Below are positions 1 through 10,208 of a stretch of 64,000 nt of DNA, piece by piece. The DNA lies in the NCBI GenBank assembly GCA_032988165.1, contig JANTQF010000012.1, forward strand, positions 62,001-126,000, in the 5' to 3' direction. Under the pieces are notes generated by a model, which was given only the letters and a program-made list of their open reading frames with translations, was not told where the DNA came from and made no database searches. This DNA comes from Emmonsiellopsis sp. PD_33 (Eukaryota > Ascomycota > Eurotiomycetes > Onygenales > Ajellomycetaceae). Numbering within the stretch: the stretch's first letter is position 1; each line of letters begins with the position of its first letter. The position numbers and the translations under genes were made by a program.

Positions 1-122
1 TTAACCTCTTAACCTCTTAACCTCTCAAATCACACCTCAAACCTTTTGTCTATTTACTTTCTCTTATATATCTGTTAACCTGTATCAAACCTATCTGAAC
101 TGCAAAAGCTCTATCAAATAAA

Positions 123-2036
123 ATGAATAGATACAAATCAACATCTAAGACATGCAGTGAACTGATATATCAAAATCAAAGTGAAAGACATAAAGATATA
201 ATTAAATGGAACCTCAAAATATTTCAATCAAGTCTCCTCAGCAATGCTAATGAAGGTAGAAAGAAGAAGGTATTACTAATGAAATTAAGAGCTCTTAATG
301 ATAATAACCTCTGTATCTATATGGATGACCTATACAACTGAAATATATATAAATATATCATACTAGAGGATCAACCTATTTAGAGAGGGTATATTTCAGC
401 TGAAGATATTTGACCATTCCATGCACTATCTTTATACTGGAGGCTGTCACTAGAAATGGAGGAAGAGGTCTATGAAGTATAAAAGAAAGAGTATCTATTT
501 CAGGCTATTTATGCTGATATGTGGCTCTACCATTTCTAGGTAAATAAGAAACCTTGAAATAAAGAAAAAGTATATAAAATGGACTCATCTTTCTTGGAAG
601 TGCTTCTGGAAACTTCAAAGCTGTTACTCATTGGAGTGATATACTAGTATTAGAGCCTTTCTATTAAAGAAGGGCTAACTCTGAGAGCACTATATGACCC
701 CAAACTAATGATGTAAACTTCTGTTCAGAATGTTGAAGCTATTAGAAACCACATAAAAGTTATCTATGATATCACTTATAAACTATGGAAGCTAGTTAAT
801 TCAGAGAAGGAGATACAGCTGAAATTAGTTGAGGAAAAAATCAAGTTTAATACTCTAATATAAACTAAAGCATGAAAGAGAACAAGCAAACAAATGGAAG
901 TGATTTATAGAGCTACTATTTCTTTTATAGATAGTTTAATTAATAAACTGATGAATAACTTCCCATGTAATATACTTCATAAGAAACTAAGTATAATGAA
1001 TAGTATAGAAGAAATCTTACCTGTAGATAAGGTAAAGTAATAAGCCTGCAAGTAATAACACACTAAAGAAAAGACTGTAAATATATTAAATAGATATACT
1101 CACATCAACTTGATGGCTATCAGTAGGGATCCACAGCAAAATCTCTTCATAATAATTGCTCTAGTGGCATTAACTTCTCTGCAATTAGAATCAGTTACAA
1201 GAAATTAGATTAGCTCTCCAGGAAAGTCAACTAACCCTTAATGTTAGAATATTAGGCTAGTAATACTAGAGGATATCACCCTAAAAATAGTCTATTTCAT
1301 TAGATTGACATTTTCCCACTCAGAAGGAAAGCTGTACTAGATAACTGTATTTCTTAAAGTATTAAAGGTAGAGGTATTTTCAGATATCAATATAGTGATA
1401 TAATAGACTACTAATAATGGATTCTCAGTAGAACTTGACAAGTTAGATAGGAAGATCACTACCTAAGGTTAGAATAAATTTAAAGGACCTCTGAATAGAG
1501 ATTCAGATAAAAAGAATACTATTAGTAGAGTTTCTTCCTCTCCTTTAGTAATATGATCAGAACTAAATCCAATCACAAATCTAATATAAGAGGTGATTGA
1601 AGTGCCCTACTGATATATAGATATGAAGTTAGCAAAGTAAATCAATAAAGAGAGAGAAGAATAGATGAAACTAGACTCTATTACTGAAAAGATCTTTCAC
1701 TGAAATACATGAATTTATAATCATATAATTAAGGTAGAGGGAATTAAGCTAACCTGGGAAAATAAAGCAAGCACACCCAGATAGTTTAAAACTTGAAATG
1801 ATATAAAGTTAGAGAAGATTCCAGTAATCATTATAGATGTAATGGAACAAGGCTTGATGAAATTAAATATAGAAAGAGAGGAGTAGAATAGAGTCTTTCT
1901 TCAAGTAATGATGCTGATAGATAGCTAGTAGGAGTTGAAAAAACTCTTATAATATTATAAAATAGTAATAGAGTGAGAGGTGATGACCTGTAATTAAGAT
2001 TAGAAAAGAATGTAACTAATATAATATACAAAATGA
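123..2036 (+). pseudogene. Third reading frame of Gypsy element, copy A (unrecognised protein)
   Basis: One frame can be read from the ATG at 123 for about 630 codons without a frameshift. It is broken by about 40 TAA, TAG or TGA codons, each derivable from CAA, CAG, CGA or TGG by a transition. The predicted protein is rich in Lys, Glu, Leu and Ile. Recognisable stretches shared with the second copy include MEEEVYEV, KMDSSFLEVLLETSKLLLI and SLINKLMNNFPCNILHKKLS. I see no zinc knuckle, protease, RT or integrase motif, so it is not gag-pol. It lies downstream of pol, where retroviruses and errantiviruses carry env, but I see no clear signal peptide or membrane anchor. Function unknown. The true start is uncertain; the other copy suggests a start about 100 bases later. 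Confidence 0.6.
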
Positions 2037-3439
2037 GTTTTTAATAAATCTATTTATGTGTCTTCTTTTAATAATAATATAATTAGTTCCTTCATCTACA
2101 ATACATTCTATAATCTTTAGTCTTATTAAATCTATCTACCCTCTCAGCACATCAGTTTCTTTCCTATCCCTTTTATTATTTCCCATTTCTTTTGTTATTC
2201 TGATTTCATGAAGCATCATCTTCACTAATTAGTTGATTTTCTTGTTACATCACATCTTTACTCTTTTAGTTAGCCTAAGTACCTATTCAGATCTTCCATC
2301 TCTCTTCTAATTATAATGAATTAATTTTAAGGACTGATAAGATCCACTAGAGGTCTATACTAAATTTATATGATTATAATGATTTTTACCCTCTAACAGA
2401 TAATATAGCTTATATAAGACACACTATATTAAATTGCCATTTCCCTAGAGTTCAGCACTCTTAACCAAGATATGAAGGAACTTATTAATCAAATAATCTA
2501 ACATTTAAAAGTAATAAATTAATGAATTCTTACCCTTAAATAGTCTTTTCTTGCTCAGTCTGAATCATCTGAAACTCCTTTCTCCAATTAAATCAAAATA
2601 AATAATCTTATCTTTTCATATTATTATTCTAACTTCATCATTATCTACTTTATTTATATATTATTTTAGTTCTATCATTCCACTATAACATTAGCATTAG
2701 TTTAAGTGTTTTATAATCATTTAGTCTCATTCAGTTTACTTTATTTCAGTACTTTCTAAATATCTTATTAAAATGTCTTCTCCTTCCATTAACCAGCTAG
2801 AATAATCACCTCATCTGAATTCCTCAGCTTGATTAGTACAGTCAGTAACAACAGAGCTAGTCATTAATCACCTAGTGGAATTACAGAAGCAACAGATGGA
2901 ATTAGTTAATTAGTTGGTATACTTCTTACTAGAAGTAGTTAAGTTAGTATAAATCACTGTATAGAAAATCATGAAAGATCTGACATATTACTCCTTAGAT
3001 AATACTACTTAAGGCCTCTTAATAATAGTAAATACTGAGCTAGTTGCTATACTTTGTCATTTTGAGGTCTACAGATGGATAATAAGTCTTAGTTTTATAA
3101 TCATGTTAACTCCAGATATCTACCACACTATTAATAATAGAAATGATTTATATTATATGTACTTTCAACTAGAGATATTAGAATAAAGGGAGGATCAATC
3201 AAGTCATAAGGATTAATTTACTTAGGGCTCACTAATGAATCTCAATGACATCAAACAATTTAATAGAGAAATTAATGAGATGATTAAATGAAACTTTAAC
3301 CATGAATTTTATTATGAAGTTTAGATATATTTCTATCTTTTTACCTACCTTTTATTTCTATTTACCTTGCACCTGCATATTTTCTTTACTGAAGTCTTTT
3401 ACCTAGCAACTAATTGATTTACCTCATTACTTTTATTTA

Positions 3440-3779
3440 GTTATCTAATAATACTATTCTTTTCCTCATGTTATTCACTTTGAGGATAAAGTAAAAAGGC
3501 CAGAAATAAGAAGAAGATGCCTCCAAGTAAATAGTAGTTTCTGCCATTATATTACTCTAGTATAACTACTTCCTAAATTCATCTAGTTTATTTATTTTTA
3601 TTTATTTTTTCAGCTCAGAATGTTTTCCCCTTCTTTTCTAGTTAGTAGAATTAATGACATTCATGATTTTCAATCCATTTCAACCAGTTGAGGTATTTCC
3701 TCAATTATATTGTTGATCTCATTCTCATGTAATACTGCCAAGCAGGTGATAATGCCACATTGCCACATCCATCTCTTTT
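3440..3779 (+). repeat. 3' LTR-like end of Gypsy copy A
   Basis: Bases 3600-3779 match 35872-36060, the segment in front of the gag region of element C, over the whole length, with differences that are nearly all C/T or G/A. An element end that reappears at the start of a sister element is the definition of an LTR. The unit before it (about 3480-3560) corresponds to the 141-bp repeat seen at 35643-35920 and 50890-51157. The left limit is approximate because the copies diverge there. Confidence 0.6.
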
Positions 3780-3780
3780 T

Positions 3781-4282
3781 GCTGTGGCAGCTCCTGTGAC
3801 CCGCTTAGAGCATAGGGCTTAGGGCTTCTCGCGTTGACGTCACTCCTCCAGCAATGTCGACTGTCGAGAAATTTATACAATGTTGGCCAAGAAGCATCGA
3901 AATATCAGGCGAATTGTGTGGAGACACACTGCAGAAGATGCACGAAGGTGCCGTATTAGATTTCAAATTCAGTTCAGATTGCGAAAACAGAAGCTCCCAC
4001 ACCCAGAGCCTAAAAACTAAGCAGATCCTGTACTCCTTTCAGTTCAGCTGGTAGATCACTCAATCTGCTGGAACCTATTTAAAAGATGAGTTGCATACTA
4101 TTATAGTTGTGGGCTTTTGCAGCACTATGAAATTGAGGAAGTGCAGACTCATTGATCACTGGCTTGAGGGGGTGGGTGCTGTCACAACAAACACCCAAGA
4201 ACAACACCAATGATAATACCAACAACAACTCTCTCTTCTAAAATCTCACCAATTAAGACTCCATCAACAGCATTGTTTGGAG
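3781..4282. other. Island edge, no gene recognised
   Basis: CpG reappears from base 3803 onwards, marking the change from mutated repeat to gene-island DNA. An open frame at 3854-4054 (66 codons) matches nothing I know. The rest is A/C-rich leader-like sequence in front of the PD-(D/E)XK pseudogene. Confidence 0.5.
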
Positions 4283-5610
4283 ATGGCATCAACACACTTG
4301 ATGGAGGAAAGTGATGAACCACAAGAGCATGTTATGCTGCCTGCTTTGAAGAAATGTAAAAGCTCAGCTGTGCAATTCTCAGAGGGGGCATCTTCATCTT
4401 ACTTCCACCCAACCCACCTCTCAACATGAGCATAGAGACAAAGATTGCATCTTGCCAAGCTGTCAGTGCAGCTTCTGCCATGGGAGACTAGGGAAGACAT
4501 GCCAGAGAGTATCTCGCGGTTCTTTGGTGAATTACTTGATCAACTTGACTCACCACTGTCTGGTTCCCTAATGTATGGAAATATTTCCCAATTATGATAT
4601 AATTTCACGCGCTGACGTCCCGTTTTTAAATACCTATAGGCGGTTGCTGAAAGCACATGAACTTCGAAGTGCTGAAGTCCCAGAGTTACTAGAGGGCCTG
4701 CCACAGCAGGATGCTAGATTATGGAGACATGTACGCTCTATCGTCGACGCATCGAACCGCTTCTTCACTGTCAGTGGCAATGAGACATAGTGGACCGAAG
4801 TTGTGAGGCCCCTCCTAGCGCAAGGCATGGGCGAAGTGGTACCTATGTATGCCTGTCCTCCTGTTTATTATGTTTTATGTAGTTTATTACACTACTCTCT
4901 GAAGTTTTTTCATTTAACTGATTGCTACCTGTGTTTTAGCAAAACTACGCCAATTGGACCCAGATCCCTTATTCCGACACTGGCCAACAACCCTATCGCT
5001 TTCAAGAAGGTTGATTTTGCAGTAGTGTTTTCAGAGACGTACACAAATCTTAACAATCTCTACAAGAGAATTGGAATACGCCATCCTGGTCTCACACTCT
5101 GCCAGTCAAAGGACTTGGTTATTTCGCAGCATAGCCAATTTGCCGCGATAGAAATAATAAGTCCGGATGGGAGTTATTACGCTGCAAGTATCCAACTGGC
5201 TGTGTGGCTGTCTGCTGGGCTCGAGAAAATGAGACAGCTAAAGGAGTAAGCTGCCGAAACAGATGACGAGACTGCAGCAAGCTATGAACCTCTCATGCCA
5301 TTTGTGGGGATTATAGTTACTGGCTGTGTCTGGAATTTGCATCTTGCTGACAAGGCAGAAGACGGTACTGTGGTAAGCCCAATGCCTTGCATTCATCATA
5401 TTGTGATTGGGCTTGTTTGTCTTTTGAAGCCGATGCTGACTGTAAATCCGAACTAGTGTATCTACGGTCCTCTTATCATTGGGGACACAGCCACCTCCAG
5501 GGGCGTTCTCCGCATCAACGCTGCTCTAGACTACATCAGGACCTGGGGTGAGGGGGTGTACTATCCTTGGCTGAAAGCAAAGATTCTAGAGCCGCTTGCG
5601 GGTGATTAGA
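4283..5610 (+). pseudogene. PD-(D/E)XK nuclease-like (PDDEXK_12-type) protein, broken
   Basis: The reading starts at the ATG at 4283 (MASTHLMEESDEPQ), has a Ser-rich, Lys-containing leader, then a domain with the features of the large fungal PDDEXK_12 family: KKVDFAVVF near 5010, FAAIEIISPDG near 5140 at the usual E-x-K position, SIQLAVWLSAGLEKMRQL near 5190, and GPLIIGDTATSRGVLRINAA near 5465 followed by YYPWLKAKIL. An intron at about 5372-5455 (GTAAGC to CTAG) restores the frame exactly. Another lies at about 4841-4940. The gene is dead as it stands: stops near 4425 and at 4788 and 5248, and at least one frameshift between 4950 and 5010. The catalytic E-x-K reads E-I-I. These genes are typically numerous, lineage-specific and often near transposons in fungi; their function is not established. 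Exact exon ends are inferred. Confidence 0.6.
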
Positions 5611-6667
5611 CGACAACTGCAGGTTCAGTATAAGGTGGAGATCCGGGAGAAGGTCACGAAAGAGGCAGCGGAGGCGGAAAGAAAGGAAAGGGAAAGCAAC
5701 CAGCATGAATGATGGGAGCCAGAGTTTGACAGATTGTAGACCGGATAATTAGATGATGTTGCTTAAATAGAAATACTACCAATAGTTAAATATGGATGAT
5801 TCTTCTCATGCAGGTAGACAAGTGCCCTGATAACCTCAGGAGGATGTTCGCGCCAAACTCTGCTGCTGGAGGCTCAGGGGGTAAATGATAGACTGTTCAG
5901 CAGACCAAGCAGGTGGAATAGCAGACTCAGCAGCCTCCTTGACGCTGAATCATGCAGTTGGATCTTGTACATTTTTGTTTCTCTTTCCCATTAAATCCTT
6001 CCATCAAGTTGGGTGGTGGGTTTTGAGACACCAGGCCCTATAAAATACTTGATCTTATTTACCTATCTATGTAACTGATGGGGATTACTCCGTGCTTGTA
6101 GAACTCAGGATGACTGGGAGTTGTGAGATTGGCTGCCAATGCCATAGTTCAGGGGTAAACTGCTTGAGGTAACTATGGGAGAGGAGTGTCTTTCCCCCTA
6201 ACCCCCACGCAACAAACAACCCTATTCCCTTAAACTCAGTAATTATTTTTGTTATCATTTTATGCTAGCCGGTGGTTTGCTTCCAATTAAGGCATTGCAG
6301 GTACACTCTGATACTTAATCTGCAGTACAACCTCCTCCGGAGATTCCAATATTCAGGATACAGGTCTTGGTCCCTTTACAGTCATCAAACTTTAGAATAA
6401 TAAGATAAAGTCTGAAAATGCGGAAAGCACCATAATACCCTTTATCATCTTTGTTTTGTGCTGGTTTTCTTGAAAGTAGATGCCAAACGCCTAACTCGAT
6501 GAATTCAGCACGAAGATAAAAGAACTTCAGGGACGTTCCGTCCCAGGTACATATTGCCCCGTATATAAGTAGCTCGGATTCCCCTCTCTGCAAACCAAAG
6601 AACAACAGACGTTCATTTCCATATCCAGGTTCACCACTTTTATGAACTTTCTTCCCCTCCATCGTTT
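5611..6667. other. Intergenic, no gene supported
   Basis: Possible decayed tail of the PD-(D/E)XK gene up to about 5730 (Lys/Glu-rich codons followed by stops). Minus-strand open frames at 6315-6662 and 6527-6742 overlap each other and the next plus-strand gene and show no recognisable domain. Confidence 0.4.
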
Positions 6668-7315
6668 GTGTTCGAGATCAGGCATATCAAGTCCAGTATC
6701 ATCGCTTCCAATATACTTCCAATTAATATCGAATACCCACATCGAGAACGGATTTCACAAGGCAAACTCATGTTCCTCGTTCATTCAAAGCCGTCCAAAG
6801 AGAAAAATATCCCGCAGCAATTAGCCCGCTCTCGGACTCATAATGGCAACAGCATTCCGGAAGAATATGTGAAATTGGAACCCCTACATGATTGGCTCTC
6901 GCACACCCTATCTAAATATCTTCAATACCTCCCAGGTGGCTCCGGGTATAGTTGGAAAATCCTGAAGGGGTTTCGCGTCAAAGAACTGATGCTCCCAGTT
7001 CTATTGACCCGGGATGACCGGCCGGCAGTACTATTTGGCCTCAGCGAGAGATATGATGCGGAAACTCTTCTAGAACTTCTCCGCCAATATGAGGGGGATC
7101 CGCTCTTGGTTTCGAATATATGTACGGGTTTAGGCGTCTTTTATTATGGGTATAAGCTGCCCAACGAGTTGAGCGTGGTGGACCCCTTGGAGTGGAAACC
7201 GCCCGGAATCGAAGTTCGCGCATCCTTCTTGAGTCAACAGGATATAGTGGATATCGGATGGTTGTTATTGCGGATACATCAGTACCTTGATGAGTTGCTG
7301 GCGCAGAAGGAGTGA
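6668..7315 (+). CDS. Hypothetical protein (215 codons)
   Basis: Uninterrupted frame ending in TGA at 7313. I do not recognise the family. The first 34 residues look weak as protein. The ATG at 6770 (MFLVHSKPSKEKN) is an alternative start giving about 181 residues, and an upstream exon is also possible. From residue 70 on the composition is typical of a soluble globular protein with alternating hydrophobic and charged segments and a Leu-rich helix at the C-terminus (IGWLLLRIHQYLDELLAQKE). I see no signal peptide and no membrane segment. It lies next to a pseudogene and another unrecognised small gene at the island edge, which suggests lineage-specific accessory DNA. Confidence 0.4.
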   Translation: MFEIRHIKSSIIASNILPINIEYPHRERISQGKLMFLVHSKPSKEKNIPQQLARSRTHNGNSIPEEYVKLEPLHDWLSHTLSKYLQYLPGGSGYSWKILKGFRVKELMLPVLLTRDDRPAVLFGLSERYDAETLLELLRQYEGDPLLVSNICTGLGVFYYGYKLPNELSVVDPLEWKPPGIEVRASFLSQQDIVDIGWLLLRIHQYLDELLAQKE

Positions 7316-8850
7316 GCGACGACTGGCTCGTACAATACTAGTTAGATAGACCAGGAAGTACTGTCAAACCAATTTTTTCAACCAAATCAAACGCTTCCAG
7401 GCGATTTTTCTATCTGTTTGATAGGAATGGGCTGGACGAGGTAAAAGTTTCTTGTAGAACTTATAGGGTGGGTGGCATTGCGAGCAGTCTAGAATCAAAA
7501 AAGATAAAAAGGAGGAAAAAAAGGGGGGCGTACCCATCCCAAACCAAAATTACCCCCACCCCCCCACCCATATAAGCAGGCGGGTGAGCAGAACGTGTGT
7601 AAGCCTTATGAACGAGACAGTAGAACCACAATGGGAACTTTCCCCTTGGTCTACTGTTCTGCGAAGAAGATCTAGTCTGCCTTCCCACTGAAAAGGATCA
7701 ACCCCTGACGGCCACGCAGTGCAGCGAAAGCTTCACATCTGACACCCAGTTGTCTCATACTCTAAATTCCGAACAGCACAAATAAGATTCCAGGGCAAAA
7801 CAAAGCAATAAGCTCTGGATGTTCAGTTTCACTGGTCTAACAGACAGAAAAGGAAATGCCGAAGTGATACCGCAATGAATGTATCAGGGGCATGGAAAAA
7901 TCCTCTTGGTAGACCCCATACTTTTCGTTTTCATTCGGATTTGGTGGTCCGAAGCTCGTGACGGCAGAAAGGAGTACGGGACGCAGGAAAGTGGCGGAAG
8001 GGTAAAACTATACTGGCTGATAGCCTCCATTACCCCTTGCAACCTATACGGAGGCTCCCGCTCCTACATGGAAGGATTTTGAGAAGCCATAGGTATGTAG
8101 CTGTGCCGGACCTGCTGGAGGGCATCGTGCCTGTAGATTCGACAGGAAACGGAATGCCGCTTGCCCCTTAAGTGGCGTATAGTAGCACAAGGGGAAATAT
8201 ATATCGTTTGTTTCCGAAGCGAAAACCCTCACTTTTCCTCTGAAGTGGCCGTAGATATGAAGAGAAGTTGGTGGAAGAAGGCAAAATCCATGTATCTTGT
8301 TCGTAGGTATTTTGATCCTCCTGCAAAATGGAACAATGTCCATCAGTCCAGTTTCACAACACCGTAGCTGAGGGGCGAATCTGCTTGGAGAGCTCCTTTT
8401 TCGTCTCAAACAAGCCTCCTGGAAAATTCCGATGCAATAATGAAGAGAACAAGGAGGAAGAGGTTCTCGCCAAAGGGTGAGTATTTCTTTATCTGTTTCG
8501 TCCATTGACAGATTATGAAGCATAAAAGCCATACGGAATCCCTTTGTTTCTTCCAAACACCCCTTATCTTCATGGAGTTGGAACATTTGACATGCGGCAA
8601 TAGAAGAGAACATATAAATCAATGTCGATTGGATCGGTACTCTTGTCGTAAAGCAAGTTTCGTCCTCCTCCTGCTCATCGAAAGTGGAAAGCTACCTCTA
8701 AAAAAAGGATGTAAGTTACAATTCGATACCGAATCTGACCGTTATTCTGCCGGATAGGAGCTAAAACTCACCTAATCGACTCTATATAGAATCCTCTATT
8801 TTACCGACTCCCTACATCCCAAGTGCAGAAGAGCACTCCCGAATTTCGCA
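7316..8850. other. Intergenic, no gene supported
   Basis: Contains poly-purine and C-rich stretches near 7500-7570. A minus-strand open frame at 8044-8622 (192 codons) is long enough to notice but shows no domain and Cys-rich, unnatural composition. A plus-strand frame at 8515-8757 overlaps it. Confidence 0.4.
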
Positions 8851-9360
8851 ATGGGTAACCTCGATATCGTATTACTCGGCGAATCTGAAAAATACCGCAA
8901 GGACTACGAGGCTCTGCGTGAGGTAGCCAAAGCATCATTCCCCGAGGAAAGAGGCTATAAAACGTCATTTCGTTCACTCCCTGAGACAGACGGTAAAACA
9001 TGGCCAACCTATAAACAGCAGGAACAGGATCTACCTTTGATTGTCGTCAAGTTCCGCGACCACGAGATTCTGTGGATCCGCTGTGGAGGCCTTCCTTGCC
9101 TACAGAGGCATATCTTTATAGCGACACCATATCCGCCTTTTGCGATAGCAGCCGACAAAAATACCTTTGAGTGCTATAAGGTTGAGCAGATGCCAGATTA
9201 CGGGGGGCGGTGGTTACTATTCAAACACAGACCCGACACCTTCGCACATAAGATCAATTTTAAAGCCGAGAGATCGGGGGAAGCGGAAGAGTACCTAACA
9301 AAATTTATTGCACTCGTCGAAGAAGAAAAAGAGAGATTGGAGGCGTCATCCACCGCGTGA
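8851..9360 (+). CDS. Hypothetical protein (169 codons)
   Basis: Complete single-exon frame from the ATG at 8851 to TGA at 9358. The product (MGNLDIVLLGESEKYRKDYE at the start) looks like a soluble cytosolic alpha/beta protein: hydrophobic strand segments such as LPLIVVKFRDHEILWIRCGG alternate with charged helices, ending in a Glu/Lys-rich helix and a short Ala/Ser tail. I see no catalytic motif, signal peptide or membrane segment and do not recognise the family. It reads in the same direction as the unknown gene at 6668. An 80-codon open frame just upstream (8515-8757) could be part of the transcript but has no support. Confidence 0.5.
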   Translation: MGNLDIVLLGESEKYRKDYEALREVAKASFPEERGYKTSFRSLPETDGKTWPTYKQQEQDLPLIVVKFRDHEILWIRCGGLPCLQRHIFIATPYPPFAIAADKNTFECYKVEQMPDYGGRWLLFKHRPDTFAHKINFKAERSGEAEEYLTKFIALVEEEKERLEASSTA

Positions 9361-10208
9361 GGATGATACGCTGGGAACCCTGGACTCATCGGCTGAATTA
9401 GTGATGGACATGTTCACTTGGACAGCAACAAACCTTTGTACTAGATAGATGTCAACTGGCGCAACCCCCCCTCCCCCTTCCCCCCGACCGGCTGGCCCGG
9501 TGAAACAAAAACAGATAGAATCAAATAAAACAGCAACTAATCAAGGATTCCAAAGCTTGCAAATGGCAAATATGATTATACCCATATTCCATAAATATTC
9601 GTGTGTTTCTGTACATCAGAAAGACAGTAGTGTATCAACAAAGGTATTGCTGTAGGGAAATTCAACGACACAATTAAAGGCTAAGAACGCAAAAGGAGCC
9701 CTAAGGCTCCCTCTCATAACTCGAGATCCCCAGACAACAAAGAGCGGGAGGGAAAAAATAATGTTTCGAGTGTAGAAGAGGAACAATCAACAAAGCGGGA
9801 AAGATAAAACACAGGGGTATAAAGATAGGGGCCGACGGCGCAGATCTTGAAACAACAATGCTTTTTCTCTTTTCATTCCATAATGTGTACAGATAGCCAA
9901 ACTAGATGTCCAGGGGGTGGGGGTTATTATACGGTCAACGCCATGCATTGCGCGCTATTGCAAAACCGGGGGCAGGCGATATGAACTGAAAAACGCTGTA
10001 TGAACGAGATGACAGGAATCTTTGCTTTGGCTAGAAAAATGAAAAAAATTGAAACAGAAAAGGAGCAGGAAAATCGTACATGTACAATTAACAATTAGGA
10101 GATAGAGGCTGCTTAGAATACAGGCCTCTGTAATAAATACAAAAGCAGGAGGGTCATTGATATTATCGTAAGGTTGGGTTCTGGAACGGAATAGGCAATG
10201 AAACATCG
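9361..10208. other. Intergenic, presumed 3' regions
   Basis: Lies between the 3' ends of the convergent genes at 8851 and 10209. Contains an A-rich stretch and a C-rich run near 9465-9485. No gene recognised. Confidence 0.5.

Larger units (their letters stand above)
1..3780 (+). mobile_element. Ty3/Gypsy element copy A, 3' half (RIP-degraded)
   Basis: The segment starts inside an array of TAACCTCT octamers, continues with a long reading frame riddled with stops (123 to about 2036), then non-coding AT-rich DNA, then an LTR-like end (about 3440-3779). The same order and sequence recur at 42248-43937 plus 49527-51157, where they follow a Gypsy pol region directly. I therefore read copy A as the 3' half of the same element; its gag-pol would lie left of the window. 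I found no CpG by eye, and differences between the two copies are mostly transitions, as expected of RIP-type mutation. The outer edge meets GC-richer DNA near 3780. A 420-bp stretch near 2690-3100 is missing from the other copy. Confidence 0.75.

Noticed and set aside
1..30. Telomere at the window start
   Set aside because: The octamer TAACCTCT is not the fungal TTAGGG/CCCTAA repeat, and the same array occurs internally at 42248 in the same element context.
6315..6742. Two overlapping minus-strand open frames
   Set aside because: They overlap each other and the 5' part of the plus-strand gene at 6668, with no domain or splice logic to choose them.
8044..8622. 192-codon open frame on the minus strand
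   Set aside because: No recognisable domain, Cys- and His-rich irregular composition, overlaps another frame; a frame of this length is not unlikely by chance in 30 kb.
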